Below, piece by piece: positions 26,208 through 34,970 of a stretch of 64,000 bases of DNA; positions within the stretch are counted from its first letter, which is position 1, and the number at the start of each line of letters is the position of its first letter. The position numbers were made by a program, and so were the translations under genes. Under the pieces are notes generated by a model that worked only from the letters and a program-made list of their open reading frames with translations, was not told where the DNA came from and searched no databases. Origin of the DNA: JAISGQ01 sp045604965. GTDB lineage: Bacteria; Bacillota; Clostridia; Oscillospirales; Acutalibacteraceae. The stretch spans positions 171,600-235,599 of the forward strand of contig JAZUPB010000053.1 in the NCBI GenBank assembly GCA_045604965.1, in the 5' to 3' direction.

Positions 26208-27446
26208 ATGGGAACACGATTTGGACTGCTGGGCAGAAAGCTTGGCCACAGCTGGTCTCCCATCATTCACAGTCTGCTTGGCTGCGAAGATTACGCTCTT
26301 TTTGAAAAAGAGCCCGATGAGCTGGAATCTTTTCTTCGCTCGGAAGATATTGCCGCACTGAATGTTACCATCCCTTACAAGATCGACGTTATGCCCTTCT
26401 GCGACGAACTGACCGAAGCCGCAAAGGAAGTCGGAAGCGTAAATACTATTGTTCGACGTGACGGTAAGCTTATCGGTCACAACACCGATACCGACGGATT
26501 TATTTACACCGTCACCCGTTCAGGTATCTGCTTCGAAGGAAAAAAGGTTGTTGTTTTCGGCGGCGGCGGTGCTTCAAAGGCAGTTGTTTATTCTGCCAAA
26601 AAGCTTGGTGCAAAAGAAATCATAGTTGTCGACCTTGATTCAGAGAACAATTACGACAACCTCGACAGACACTACGATGCACAGATCATCATAAACGCCA
26701 CTCCTGTGGGAATGTACCCTCACAACGGTGATATTCTTGTCGATCCTTCTCACTTCACTCACTGTGAAGGTGCTGTTGACCTTATCTACAATCCTCTTCG
26801 AACTGCATTTATGCTCAAATGCAAAGCTCTCGGCATTCCCTGTGCCGGCGGTCTGCCCATGCTTGTTGCTCAAGCTAAAGCCGCCGAGGAGATGTTCTTT
26901 GAGAAGAAGATAGACGATTCTAAGGTGGAAGAGATCTATTCAATTCTTGTCAGAGAGCAGGAAAACATTGCACTTATCGGTATGCCCGGCTGCGGTAAAT
27001 CCACAATCGGTGAGCTCCTTTCCAAAATAACCGGCAGAGAGGTAATCGACCTCGATGCACACATTGTTGATAACGAGGGTATCTCCATTCCTGAGATCTT
27101 CTCAAAGGACGGCGAAGATTATTTCCGTTATCTTGAACACTATGAGCTCGAAAAAATAGGCAAGGTCAGCGGAAAAATAATTGTCACCGGTGGCGGTATA
27201 GTAAAGAATGGACGCAATTATGCTCCTTTGGCTCAGAACAGCAGAATTTACCATATCACACGCGATCTTAATCTTCTCGACCGCACAGGACGCCCTCTTT
27301 CTCAGGGTGCAGATCTGGAGGCTATGTACGCCCAGCGCGAGCCCCTTTACAAAAAATTCCGTGATGTACAGATAAGCAATGATAGCACCCCCGAAGAATG
27401 TGCAAAAGCAATATGGAGTGATTTTAATGAAAATTCTCGTAATTAA
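26208..27446 (+). CDS. aroEK: Shikimate dehydrogenase-shikimate kinase fusion
   Basis: This 412-aa protein performs two consecutive shikimate steps. Residues about 1-245 are AroE: GRKLGHSWSPIIHS binds shikimate, NVTIPYK carries the catalytic Lys, NTDTDGF carries the Asp, and VVVFGGGGASKAV binds NADP. Residues about 252-412 are shikimate kinase with Walker A GMPGCGKST, the shikimate-binding DLDAH and the GGGIV loop. Each half has close to the normal length of the separate enzyme. The ATG at 26208 is used because the upstream TTG lacks a better site. The end overlaps aroQ by 20 bp. Confidence 0.93.
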   Translation: MGTRFGLLGRKLGHSWSPIIHSLLGCEDYALFEKEPDELESFLRSEDIAALNVTIPYKIDVMPFCDELTEAAKEVGSVNTIVRRDGKLIGHNTDTDGFIYTVTRSGICFEGKKVVVFGGGGASKAVVYSAKKLGAKEIIVVDLDSENNYDNLDRHYDAQIIINATPVGMYPHNGDILVDPSHFTHCEGAVDLIYNPLRTAFMLKCKALGIPCAGGLPMLVAQAKAAEEMFFEKKIDDSKVEEIYSILVREQENIALIGMPGCGKSTIGELLSKITGREVIDLDAHIVDNEGISIPEIFSKDGEDYFRYLEHYELEKIGKVSGKIIVTGGGIVKNGRNYAPLAQNSRIYHITRDLNLLDRTGRPLSQGADLEAMYAQREPLYKKFRDVQISNDSTPEECAKAIWSDFNENSRN

Positions 27447-27852
27447 CGGCCCTAATATCAATATGCTGGGACTGCGTGAGCCCGAAATTTACGGTAAAGC
27501 CACCTACGAAGATCTTGTCGGCATCATAGGTGAAGAGGCACAGAAGCTGGGTGTTGATGTTGAATTCTTCCAGTCCAACCACGAGGGTGCCATTGTTGAT
27601 GCTATTCAGAGTGCTTACGGAAGAATAGACGGCATTGTTATCAACCCTGCCGCCTACACTCATACAAGTGTCGCTATCCTTGACGCTCTGAAGGCTGTAT
27701 CTATCCCTACCGTTGAGGTCCATATCTCTGATCCTGTTCTCAGAGAGGATTTCAGAAAGATTTCCTATGTGCGGCGCGCATGCATCGCAACTATCAAGGG
27801 CAAGGGTTTTGACGGTTATCTCGAGGCGATGAGAATTCTGGTTGAGGGATAA
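27427..27852 (+). CDS. aroQ: 3-dehydroquinate dehydratase, type II
   Basis: The 141-aa type II enzyme forms 3-dehydroshikimate. Family motifs are complete: INGPNINMLGLREPEIYG with the catalytic Tyr, FFQSNHEG, INPAAYTHTSVAI and EVHISDP. It is translated from an ATG inside the end of aroEK with GGAG 8 bp upstream. It closes the aro operon. aroB, aroC, aroF/G and tyrA are not in this window. Confidence 0.96.
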   Translation: MKILVINGPNINMLGLREPEIYGKATYEDLVGIIGEEAQKLGVDVEFFQSNHEGAIVDAIQSAYGRIDGIVINPAAYTHTSVAILDALKAVSIPTVEVHISDPVLREDFRKISYVRRACIATIKGKGFDGYLEAMRILVEG

Positions 27853-27908
27853 GGCAAAATCGTCGTTTTCAGCCACAGTTCTGTCAACATAAATAACTAT
27901 AAATAACC

Positions 27909-27938
27909 AAGAAGCCGTCCGTCGGACGGCTTCTTTTT
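27909..27938 (+). terminator. Intrinsic terminator of the aro operon
   Basis: AAGAAGCCGTCC pairs with GGACGGCTTCTT and is followed by a T-run. The 105 bp to the next gene hold no clear consensus promoter. Confidence 0.88.
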
Positions 27939-28043
27939 ATCATATATGGATATTTTATAATTTTTTCCGATATATAGTAGAAAAGAACGATTCACCGTGT
28001 TAAAATATATTGAATAACTATTGTAACAGGAGTTGACCCTGCT

Positions 28044-28829
28044 ATGGATAAGCTGAATCAGTTTATTGAGAAATGGAAAAAATTTGACACCAGGACAAAA
28101 ATAATCTACGGAATAATAGCCCTTGTCCTTGTTGTCGCTCTTATTTTCTCCGTATCTTCTCTCGGTTCGGACAAAAATATTTCAGACACAGACCTGAGCG
28201 CACCTGAAAACGAAGAACTTATCGAAATCACCGAAACCGATACCGACGGCGAAGGCTACGATGCCGCTATGTCCTCAACCGATGCTGATGCAGGCGGTGA
28301 TGAAAACGAAGATGACCTTTCCGAAACTACAACTGCTTCGGAGAAAACCACAACCACTAAAAAAACTACCACAACTACTAAAAAGACCACAAGCACAGAA
28401 AAAACAACAACCACAGAAAAGACTACCGAGAAAACTACAACAACTACCAAATCCAAAGGTGCAAAAGTTTCTTACGGTGAAAGCTACAGCTCTAAAAATG
28501 AAGTAGCTGCATACATTGCCGCCTACGGCGAACTGCCTCCAAATTATATAACAAAAAAAGAAGCTGAGGCACTTGGGTGGAAGAGCAAGTACATCACTGT
28601 TGCAAAGGCCGCTCCCGGTAAGAGCATCGGCGGCGACAGATTCGGCAACTATGAAGGAATCCTCCCCGAAAAGAACGGCAGAAAATATTACGAGTGTGAT
28701 ATTGACTATAAAAAAGGCAATAGAAATGCTAAGCGAATTGTTTTCTCCAATGACGGTCTGATATTCTATACTGACGATCATTACGAAAGCTTTGTTCAGT
28801 ACGATACGGAGACAGGTAAATGGAAATAA
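28044..28829 (+). CDS. Membrane-anchored barnase-family ribonuclease
   Basis: The 261-aa protein has one transmembrane anchor (about residues 20-40), an acidic spacer, a Thr/Lys/Glu linker (about 94-137) and a C-terminal microbial RNase domain of barnase/N1 type (about 148-261). The domain shows EVAAYIAAYGELPPNYITKK and GGDRFGNYEGILP. The catalytic triad is Glu217, Arg231 and His246, with spacings 14 and 15 that equal Glu73-Arg87-His102 of barnase. The fold should face outside the cell. The next gene encodes its barstar-type inhibitor and overlaps by 10 bp. The substrate is RNA by family; the biological role (antagonism or nutrition) is not shown. Confidence 0.88.
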   Translation: MDKLNQFIEKWKKFDTRTKIIYGIIALVLVVALIFSVSSLGSDKNISDTDLSAPENEELIEITETDTDGEGYDAAMSSTDADAGGDENEDDLSETTTASEKTTTTKKTTTTTKKTTSTEKTTTTEKTTEKTTTTTKSKGAKVSYGESYSSKNEVAAYIAAYGELPPNYITKKEAEALGWKSKYITVAKAAPGKSIGGDRFGNYEGILPEKNGRKYYECDIDYKKGNRNAKRIVFSNDGLIFYTDDHYESFVQYDTETGKWK

Positions 28830-29086
28830 AGATATATTCACGTTTTATGAAAACACGAGAGAAAGCTCACGCTCATATGGCGCGTCGTCTCTCCTTCCCA
28901 AAATACTACGGAAAAAATCTCGATGCACTCCACGATCTTCTCACTGAACGTATGGAGGACACCGAAATTATTGTAAAAGGCAGCGAAAGACTTCGTGAGG
29001 CCATGGACGGATACGGCGCACGAATCATAAAGGTTTTGCTCGCCTCTGCGGAAGAAAATTCCCATCTCAAAGTCACATTGAGCTAA
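28820..29086 (+). CDS. Barstar-family RNase inhibitor (immunity protein)
   Basis: The 88-aa protein matches barstar in length and in its YYGKNLDALHDLLTE helix, the equivalent of the barnase-blocking YYGENLDALWD helix. It has no signal peptide, so it should protect the cytoplasm from the RNase encoded just upstream. The start lies within the RNase gene's end (10-bp overlap), which suggests coupled translation. proB follows 18 bp later, so the immunity gene may share a transcript with proline genes. Confidence 0.88.
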   Translation: MEIKIYSRFMKTREKAHAHMARRLSFPKYYGKNLDALHDLLTERMEDTEIIVKGSERLREAMDGYGARIIKVLLASAEENSHLKVTLS

Positions 29087-29104
29087 TTATCGGAGGAATA
29101 TAAG

Positions 29105-29902
29105 TTGGCAGATTCAATGCGTATAGTTGTCAAGGTCGGAACTTCCACCCTGACATATGAAAACGGAAAACCCAATATCGGAAGAATAGAAAAACTTTGC
29201 AGAGTTATTTCCGACATCTGCAATTCAGGCAAGGAAGTAGTTCTTGTTACAAGCGGAGCAATCGGTGTTGGTGTTAGCAAGCTGGGTCTTGAATCAAGAC
29301 CCACTGAGATCGCAGCTCGCCAGGCCTGTGCTGCTGTCGGACAGTGTGAGCTTATGTATATGTACGACAAGTTCTTCGGCGAATACGGCAAAAAAACCGC
29401 ACAGGTGCTTATCACAGGCGACGTCATTGACGATGATCACAGACGAGAAAACGTAACAACCTGTATGGAAGAACTGCTTAAAATGGGTGTTATTCCCGTT
29501 GTAAATGAGAACGACGTTGTAGGCATTGATGAATTGTCAGGACATAATATAGGTGATAACGATAATCTATCATCTATCGTCGCTGTTCTTATCAATGCGG
29601 ATATGCTCATTATGCTCACCGATATGGACGGTCTATTTGACAGCGATCCCAGATCCAATCCCGATGCAGTGCGTCTGCCCGTAGTTCTCAGTATCGATGA
29701 TAATATCCGTTCTCTTGCCGGCGGCAGCGGTTCAAACCGAGGTACCGGCGGAATGATAACCAAGCTTGATGCCGCTGCACGTTCCTGCGGTTCAGGTATC
29801 GAAACATACATATGCGCCGGCGATTCGCCTTCCAATATACGCAGAATAATTGACGGCGAGCAGATCGGTACTCACTTTGTTGCAAAAAAACACAAGAAAT
29901 GA
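29105..29902 (+). CDS. proB: Glutamate 5-kinase, short form without PUA domain
   Basis: The 265-aa kinase phosphorylates the gamma-carboxylate of glutamate in proline synthesis. Motifs include VVKVGTSTLTYENGKPN, VTSGAIGVGVSKLGL, NENDVV and TDMDGLFDSDPR. It lacks the C-terminal PUA domain of the 370-aa enzymes. The start is TTG, supported by GGAGG 8 bp upstream. proA follows 32 bp later. Confidence 0.95.
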   Translation: MADSMRIVVKVGTSTLTYENGKPNIGRIEKLCRVISDICNSGKEVVLVTSGAIGVGVSKLGLESRPTEIAARQACAAVGQCELMYMYDKFFGEYGKKTAQVLITGDVIDDDHRRENVTTCMEELLKMGVIPVVNENDVVGIDELSGHNIGDNDNLSSIVAVLINADMLIMLTDMDGLFDSDPRSNPDAVRLPVVLSIDDNIRSLAGGSGSNRGTGGMITKLDAAARSCGSGIETYICAGDSPSNIRRIIDGEQIGTHFVAKKHKK

Positions 29903-29934
29903 TATAATTTATAGGTTAAGGGGCGAAAAAGAGT

Positions 29935-31185
29935 ATGACAGATTTAAGGCTTATGGGCCAAAACGCAAAACGTGCGGCGAGAAAGCTCGCCTGCGCTTCT
30001 ACTGCAGATAAAAATGCCGCTCTGCTTAAAATGGCAGACGCACTTGACAATAATGCCGCAGAAATCCTTGCCGCCAACGCAAAGGATGTTGAAATCGGCA
30101 TAGAAAACGGAATGAGAGAAAGCCTTGTAGACCGACTCAAGCTGACAGAAGCTCGAATCGCAGGGTTATCTCAGGGTATCCGTGATGTTGCAGCTCTCCC
30201 CGATCCCTGCGGTGAGATAATCAGTGGCGGAAACGGCTATCTTGGTCTCGAAATGAAATGCGTAAGAGTTCCTCTGGGCGTGTGCGGTATTATCTGCGAG
30301 GCTCGCCCCAATGTTACCAGCGATGCGGCTGCTCTTTGCTTTAAGGCAGGCAACGCCTGTATTATTCGCGGCGGCAGTGCTGCTATAAATTCGAATATTG
30401 TAATTACCAAGCTCCTTCGCAATGCACTTGAAGAAGCAGGGTTCGATGAAGATTGTGTAGCTCTCGTTGAGGACACTTCCAGAGAGACCGCTACCGAGCT
30501 TATGCGCCTCAATGAATATCTCGATGTTCTCATCCCCAGAGGCGGTGCAGGTCTTATCCAGTCTGTAGTACAGAACAGCACTGTTCCTGTTATCGAGACC
30601 GGCGTCGGAAATTGTCACGTATATGTTGATGAATCTGCCGATATAGATATGGCAGCAAACATTATTTATAACGCAAAAACAAGCCGTCCCAGCGTATGCA
30701 ACGCTATCGAGACTATTCTTATTCACAAGAACATCGCAGCCAGAGCACTGCCTGCAATCAACGCCCGTCTTAAGGAAAAAGACGTGGAGATTCGCGGCTG
30801 TGAGGTCACTCAGTCTATACTCGGCGACAAGATCGTTCCTGTTGAGGCTGCCGATTATGCAACTGAATTTCTCGATTATATCCTTGCCTGTCGTGTTGTT
30901 GACAGCATCGATGATGCGCTCGATCACATCACAAAATATTCAAGCGGTCACAGCGAAGCTATAATAACAAATGATTACAATGCAGCCAGAAGATTCACTT
31001 CTGAAGTCGAAGCTGCTGCTGTTTATGTAAATGCATCCACACGATTTACAGACGGAGGTATTTTCGGTCTTGGTGCTGAGATCGGAATATCCACACAGAA
31101 GCTTCACGCAAGAGGTCCTATGGGTCTGAAACATCTGACCAGCCAGAAATATATCATTCTCGGAAACGGACAGATAAGAGAGTAG
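29935..31185 (+). CDS. proA: Gamma-glutamyl phosphate reductase
   Basis: The 416-aa NADPH-dependent enzyme converts glutamyl-5-phosphate to the semialdehyde that cyclises to pyrroline-5-carboxylate. It belongs to the aldehyde dehydrogenase superfamily. The active-site region NAKTSRPSVCNAIETILIH carries the catalytic Cys, and GLGAEIGISTQKLHARGPMG is the C-terminal signature. The ribosome binding site is AAGGGG. It is coupled to proB, with a 39-bp gap to the acidic protein gene. Confidence 0.95.
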   Translation: MTDLRLMGQNAKRAARKLACASTADKNAALLKMADALDNNAAEILAANAKDVEIGIENGMRESLVDRLKLTEARIAGLSQGIRDVAALPDPCGEIISGGNGYLGLEMKCVRVPLGVCGIICEARPNVTSDAAALCFKAGNACIIRGGSAAINSNIVITKLLRNALEEAGFDEDCVALVEDTSRETATELMRLNEYLDVLIPRGGAGLIQSVVQNSTVPVIETGVGNCHVYVDESADIDMAANIIYNAKTSRPSVCNAIETILIHKNIAARALPAINARLKEKDVEIRGCEVTQSILGDKIVPVEAADYATEFLDYILACRVVDSIDDALDHITKYSSGHSEAIITNDYNAARRFTSEVEAAAVYVNASTRFTDGGIFGLGAEIGISTQKLHARGPMGLKHLTSQKYIILGNGQIRE

Positions 31186-31224
31186 TGCCGAGATAACAAG
31201 TTTTAGTAAAGGAGGCGTTCGGAA

Positions 31225-33714
31225 ATGGCAAATAACAATTCGGGATCTCACCGCACCGGTTCTTCCCCTTCATCAAGAAACAATTCCGGCAGCAGGCAGC
31301 GTCCCGGAAGCTACAGCGAACGCTATAACAGACCTAATCCGTATTCGGGATATCTGCCCCCCGGTTCTGCTCCTCCAAAACAGATTTATCATCCCGAAAG
31401 TGTTGATCCTGTACGCATAAAGCAGCTTGAGCGAGAGCAGGAACAGGCTCGTCTTCACTCTTATGAAGACAGGGCAAAAATGCCTCATTCAAATGCACCC
31501 TCAAGCACAAATAACCACGTCCAGAATCAGCAGAGCGCTCAACCACCGCGCTCAGGAAACAGCAGAAGTGTACAGGAGGCAGCCAGACGCGGAAAACAGA
31601 CACGTCGTTCTCAGGTAGCCCAGCAGCACGCCGCAAGAGCAGGATATGTTTACCGCACACCTTCTCCCTCAATAGATGAGGCTCATTTGAATGAGATAAG
31701 ACAGAACGCAATAGACGAGGCTGAAAGGCTTCGTTCAATGCCTCCCGAGCCTGTAGAAATTGCCGCGGTAACTGTCAGTGAGCCGGAACAGACACCGTCT
31801 CCTGCTCCTGTTCCAGCGCCTGCTCCCGAACCTGTTGCTGAGGTTCCTGTTAAGAATCATACAAACAGTGCTTCTTTTCCTGTTGCGGGTGCGGCTCAGT
31901 TTGCCGCTATCAACAACAAAAAGAAGAAGAAAAATAAATCTTCTGCAGTTGTGGTTGCTGCCCCGCTCCCTGTGGATACAAGCGAAAACAGCAGCGCGGA
32001 CGATGCATCACCAGATATCGCTGCGATCCCCGTAGTTATCCCTTCTGCTGTGGAGGTTATAACTCCCGATGCACCGGAATTATCTGTCTCGTCTGAGTCT
32101 CCTGCTGAATCTGAAACCCCGGAAATCACAGAAAATCCTGAAGTTGCGGAAGCATTTGATTCAGAAGTTTCTTCCTTAGAACCTGAGGAAGACGATGCTC
32201 TTGACGATTCTGCATCTGCTGGAGAAATCGAAACAGAAGAGGCTGTCTCTCAGGAAGAACCTTCAGAAAACGAAAACACCGAGGAAGAAGTATTTGAAGA
32301 AACAGAAGCTGTTACTGAACAGGAAACTTCTGATCAAACTGAATTACCTCTGCCCCTTGTTGAGGATATTGTCGAAGAAGACTTTGACTATGAGGAAGTT
32401 TCATCCGACGAAGCCGAACCTCAGTCTGAGTCTGATGATGAAGAACATGCGTCGGAAGACACGTCTGAAGAAAACCTTGAGCTTACTGACGACGAATCTT
32501 ATGATGAAACCGCAGATGATTCTGCAGAAGATATATCATCTGACGACTCTGACACTTCTATTGGCACTATTGAAGACGAAGAAGATATTGAATCAGAAGA
32601 ATCCTCTGAGCCTGATGCTGAAGAAGATGAAGCGCCAGTTGAGGATGAAGAATATATTCAGGATGATAATTCTTTCTCAGAGGAAGAATATGAGGACGAA
32701 GACGAAGATGACGATGTCAGGGTCTATATCCCACCTGAAAAGGAATCCGAAAATACAGAGTACGCTAATGAGGATGACCATTATGAAGAAGAGGACGAAT
32801 ATTATGCCTCTCCTTCGCCTGTTGCTCATACCCCTGCTAAGCGCCGTAATTTCGAAACTCGAATTTCGTCGGAGCTTGCCGATCCTTCTGTATACTCCCC
32901 CGGAGTTGCACAGGACGAAACTCTGTTTATAAGAAAAAAACGCCCCGAAGAAGCCACTGCTGTATTTGCCGCATCAACCCCGGGTCTCCCACCCGACTTT
33001 GATGATGACGATTTCTTTGAGCAATGGCTTGAGGAAGGAGACGACATGATTATTAAGGATAAGCGCCAGCGCCGCAGGGTCTCTGCGATTATCGGCGGTG
33101 TTACTATGGCATTTGCAATCATCGGATTTATTTTTGTAATTGCCTGGTTTATAAAGGGTATACCCACAGGCTCCAATTCCACCAACTCGCAGACAGATTA
33201 TGCAAAATTTATTCTGCCTGTTGTAAATGCTGATCCCGAACCCTTTGAGACTATTTCTTCTGTAGATAATAACATCCTTGTAGAGGCGGCAATCAATCGC
33301 CTTACCTACGGTGAGGCTGCCAACGACCAAACATATACCGCTCTGGAAGTCGAAAACGAAACCCGTCTTCTGATCCCTGCTGCTGATGTAGAAAAATCCG
33401 GCAAGGTGCTTTTTGGCGACACATTTACTATCGATTACACAGTTATGTATGCCATCGAGGACGAAATGATTTACTACTACAGCGCCGCAGATGACTGCTT
33501 CCACGTTGTCACCACCAGTGGTGATATAGAGCCTGAGATCGTAAAGATAAGCCACATAGGCTCCCGTACTCAGGTGCTTCTTGAGGTCGGTTATATCAGT
33601 GCTACCGAAGAAGCTATGGAAGGCTCTGAGTATTACAAGCAGATGGAATATGTTCTTAATGCACTGGACAACGGTAAGTACTATGTAAGTGCCATCCGTG
33701 CTATAGAAAAATAA
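31225..33714 (+). CDS. Large acidic single-pass membrane protein of unknown function
   Basis: The 829-aa protein is unrecognised. Residues 1-180 are polar and disordered with Arg/Ser/Gln. About 190-560 is extremely rich in Glu, Asp and Ser, with a few Ala/Pro/Val spacers. A basic DKRQRRR stop precedes a single transmembrane helix (about 621-643). The C-terminal 185 residues are a probable folded extracellular domain with regular beta-strand spacing. This N-in topology leaves the acidic region in the cytoplasm. The ribosome binding site is AAAGGAGG. It sits behind proBA in the same direction and may be part of that transcript. The layout recalls the 771-aa membrane protein at 3.8 kb. Confidence 0.75.
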   Translation: MANNNSGSHRTGSSPSSRNNSGSRQRPGSYSERYNRPNPYSGYLPPGSAPPKQIYHPESVDPVRIKQLEREQEQARLHSYEDRAKMPHSNAPSSTNNHVQNQQSAQPPRSGNSRSVQEAARRGKQTRRSQVAQQHAARAGYVYRTPSPSIDEAHLNEIRQNAIDEAERLRSMPPEPVEIAAVTVSEPEQTPSPAPVPAPAPEPVAEVPVKNHTNSASFPVAGAAQFAAINNKKKKKNKSSAVVVAAPLPVDTSENSSADDASPDIAAIPVVIPSAVEVITPDAPELSVSSESPAESETPEITENPEVAEAFDSEVSSLEPEEDDALDDSASAGEIETEEAVSQEEPSENENTEEEVFEETEAVTEQETSDQTELPLPLVEDIVEEDFDYEEVSSDEAEPQSESDDEEHASEDTSEENLELTDDESYDETADDSAEDISSDDSDTSIGTIEDEEDIESEESSEPDAEEDEAPVEDEEYIQDDNSFSEEEYEDEDEDDDVRVYIPPEKESENTEYANEDDHYEEEDEYYASPSPVAHTPAKRRNFETRISSELADPSVYSPGVAQDETLFIRKKRPEEATAVFAASTPGLPPDFDDDDFFEQWLEEGDDMIIKDKRQRRRVSAIIGGVTMAFAIIGFIFVIAWFIKGIPTGSNSTNSQTDYAKFILPVVNADPEPFETISSVDNNILVEAAINRLTYGEAANDQTYTALEVENETRLLIPAADVEKSGKVLFGDTFTIDYTVMYAIEDEMIYYYSAADDCFHVVTTSGDIEPEIVKISHIGSRTQVLLEVGYISATEEAMEGSEYYKQMEYVLNALDNGKYYVSAIRAIEK

Positions 33715-33737
33715 TTTTATAATTCTATACTGAAATG

Positions 33738-33768
33738 ACGCAGACAATAGTCTGCTTCATTTATTTAT
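33738..33768 (+). terminator. Weak terminator-like hairpin after the acidic protein gene
   Basis: The short stem GCAGAC-AATA-GTCTGC is followed by TTCATTTATTTATT. The 6-bp stem makes it only a moderate terminator. Confidence 0.5.
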
Positions 33769-33769
33769 T

Positions 33770-34040
33770 AAACCAAAAGAGAGCAAGGCACAAACCTTGC
33801 TCTCTCCCGTATTGCTATATTATATGCCCGCCCGGTCGTATCGTGCTTTTGATAACCTGCCTACTACAAGCAGGTGGGTGTCCCCCCAACGGTTTCACAC
33901 TCCCTTCGTCCAACACAGCTCTTGACTGTGCCGGGAGGTCTGCAATCCCCCGCCGGAGCAAAAGGACTCCCTTATATCAAAAATGTAGGGTTATAAAAGC
34001 ACCTGTCCGCGATCCGGGCAGACCGGCAATCAATCTGGCT
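33770..34040 (-). ncRNA. Structured non-coding RNA of unassigned family
   Basis: On the minus strand the 5' segment GTCTGCCCGG (34014-34023) pairs with CCGGGCGGGC (33826-33835). The segment GTGCTTTTATAACC (33989-34002) pairs with GGTTATCAAAAGCAC (33843-33857) with one bulge. Inside are a GTCC/GGAC-closed junction with stems CCGG..GGGG/CCTCCCGG and CACAG/CTGTG, and a hairpin CCTGC/GCAGG. A strong terminator (AGAGAGCAAGG/CCTTGCTCTCT then TTTTGGTTT, 33771-33805) ends it. It lacks tmRNA, RNase P and SRP signatures; 6S- or raiA-type RNA are possibilities I cannot confirm. The promoter is unclear. Confidence 0.65.
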
Positions 34041-34090
34041 ACAGTATATATTATGCACTCAACTGCATTTTGTATACCGTATTCTAAAAT

Positions 34091-34372
34091 TTATTCTCCG
34101 CCGTAAAGCTCCTCAAAGCGGCCTTCAAATATATCCGCAAGAGTTTCTATGAGCTCATTATCCTCTACTTCGACGAGCTCATCCTGTCCGTCTCCTGAAA
34201 CAACCTGGAGAATAAAATACTCTCCGTCACTTTCAGTGCCTGCTTCAGGAATAGGCAGCAGCGCGATATATCTTCCATCATCAGTCTCTATTGCGTCAAG
34301 AATTTCAAACTCCATCTGAGTTCCTTCATCATCTACAACAGTAACTATATTCATACCGTATTCGCCGGCCAT
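34091..34372 (-). CDS. DUF1292 family protein
   Basis: The 93-aa acidic protein matches the small DUF1292/UPF0473 family common in Firmicutes: an opening VTVVDDEGTQMEFEILDAIE, then GRYIALLPI and FILQVV. The function is unknown; the family often lies near yrrK/ruvX, which is not the case here. The ATG at 34372 follows GGGAGAGATAAT. The gene ends about 50 bp before the structured RNA on the same strand and could feed into it. Confidence 0.85.
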   Translation of the reverse strand: MAGEYGMNIVTVVDDEGTQMEFEILDAIETDDGRYIALLPIPEAGTESDGEYFILQVVSGDGQDELVEVEDNELIETLADIFEGRFEELYGGE

Positions 34373-34491
34373 TATTATCTCTCCCTTCGTGTCCCTTACC
34401 ATTAATTTTAACTGTAAATCACCTTCAAGTCAAGTGGTAATTGCAGGTTAGCAAAATAAATAAAAAATATTTATTTTCTTTAAAATAAGTG

Positions 34492-34520
34492 TTGACAAAC
34501 ACTAAAACACATGTTATATT
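34492..34520 (+). promoter_or_regulatory. Strong promoter of the 34.5-35.0 kb transcript
   Basis: A perfect TTGACA, 17-bp spacer and TATATT, in an A/T-rich context. No long reading frame follows. Confidence 0.85.
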
Positions 34521-34573
34521 ATAGACACAAACAGGAAACACATTAAAAACAAAAACTCAAGGGGGTGGATCCG

Positions 34574-34657
34574 ATGGAAACAATACAGACAGCGCACCGC
34601 TTGAGCTTCGATAGTAACCGTTGGATCTTCCGCGGTACATTATCGAAGCACCGATAA
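34574..34657 (+). CDS. Possible 27-residue leader peptide
   Basis: An ATG 5 bp after AAGGGGGTGG opens a 27-codon frame with RLSFDSNRWIFRGTLSKHR at its end. The first large hairpin of the transcript falls within it. The other two frames are also open over parts of this stretch and read like protein, so a frameshifted or decayed gene is possible. Translation is unproven. Confidence 0.35.
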   Translation: METIQTAHRLSFDSNRWIFRGTLSKHR

Positions 34658-34970
34658 AAAGCCGGAAACAAATAATATACAGATAAGCAATTCCGCAGAA
34701 GATATAGATGACGGAGAAAATGAATAAAATAAAATTAAGTGAGCTTATCTGAAAGGTGGCGGCTCTTAGCCGCAGAAAACAAAAGGCAAGGTATAAACGG
34801 AAATAAAAAAACCGTAAAAACAAGCGCGTGAATTTTATAAAAACTTTATATAGATAAAAATCCTGTTTAAATTGACTTGAAAATCTGATGAAAAGGTGAG
34901 TCCAATGAAATAGTTGCACCGGAAAACCGGACACCAGCTAAGTGTTAACTCACAAAATTAAATAAAAATT

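Noticed and set aside
27964..28043. A promoter for the barnase gene
   Set aside because: Several A/T-rich hexamers are possible, but none combines a good -35 and -10 at 16-18 bp.
32195..32932. A 245-codon Leu/Lys-rich plus-strand frame
   Set aside because: It is an out-of-frame shadow of the acidic region of the 829-aa gene.
33735..34106. A 123-codon open frame on the plus strand over the structured RNA
   Set aside because: It has no ribosome binding site and a composition unlike protein; the region is better explained as RNA.
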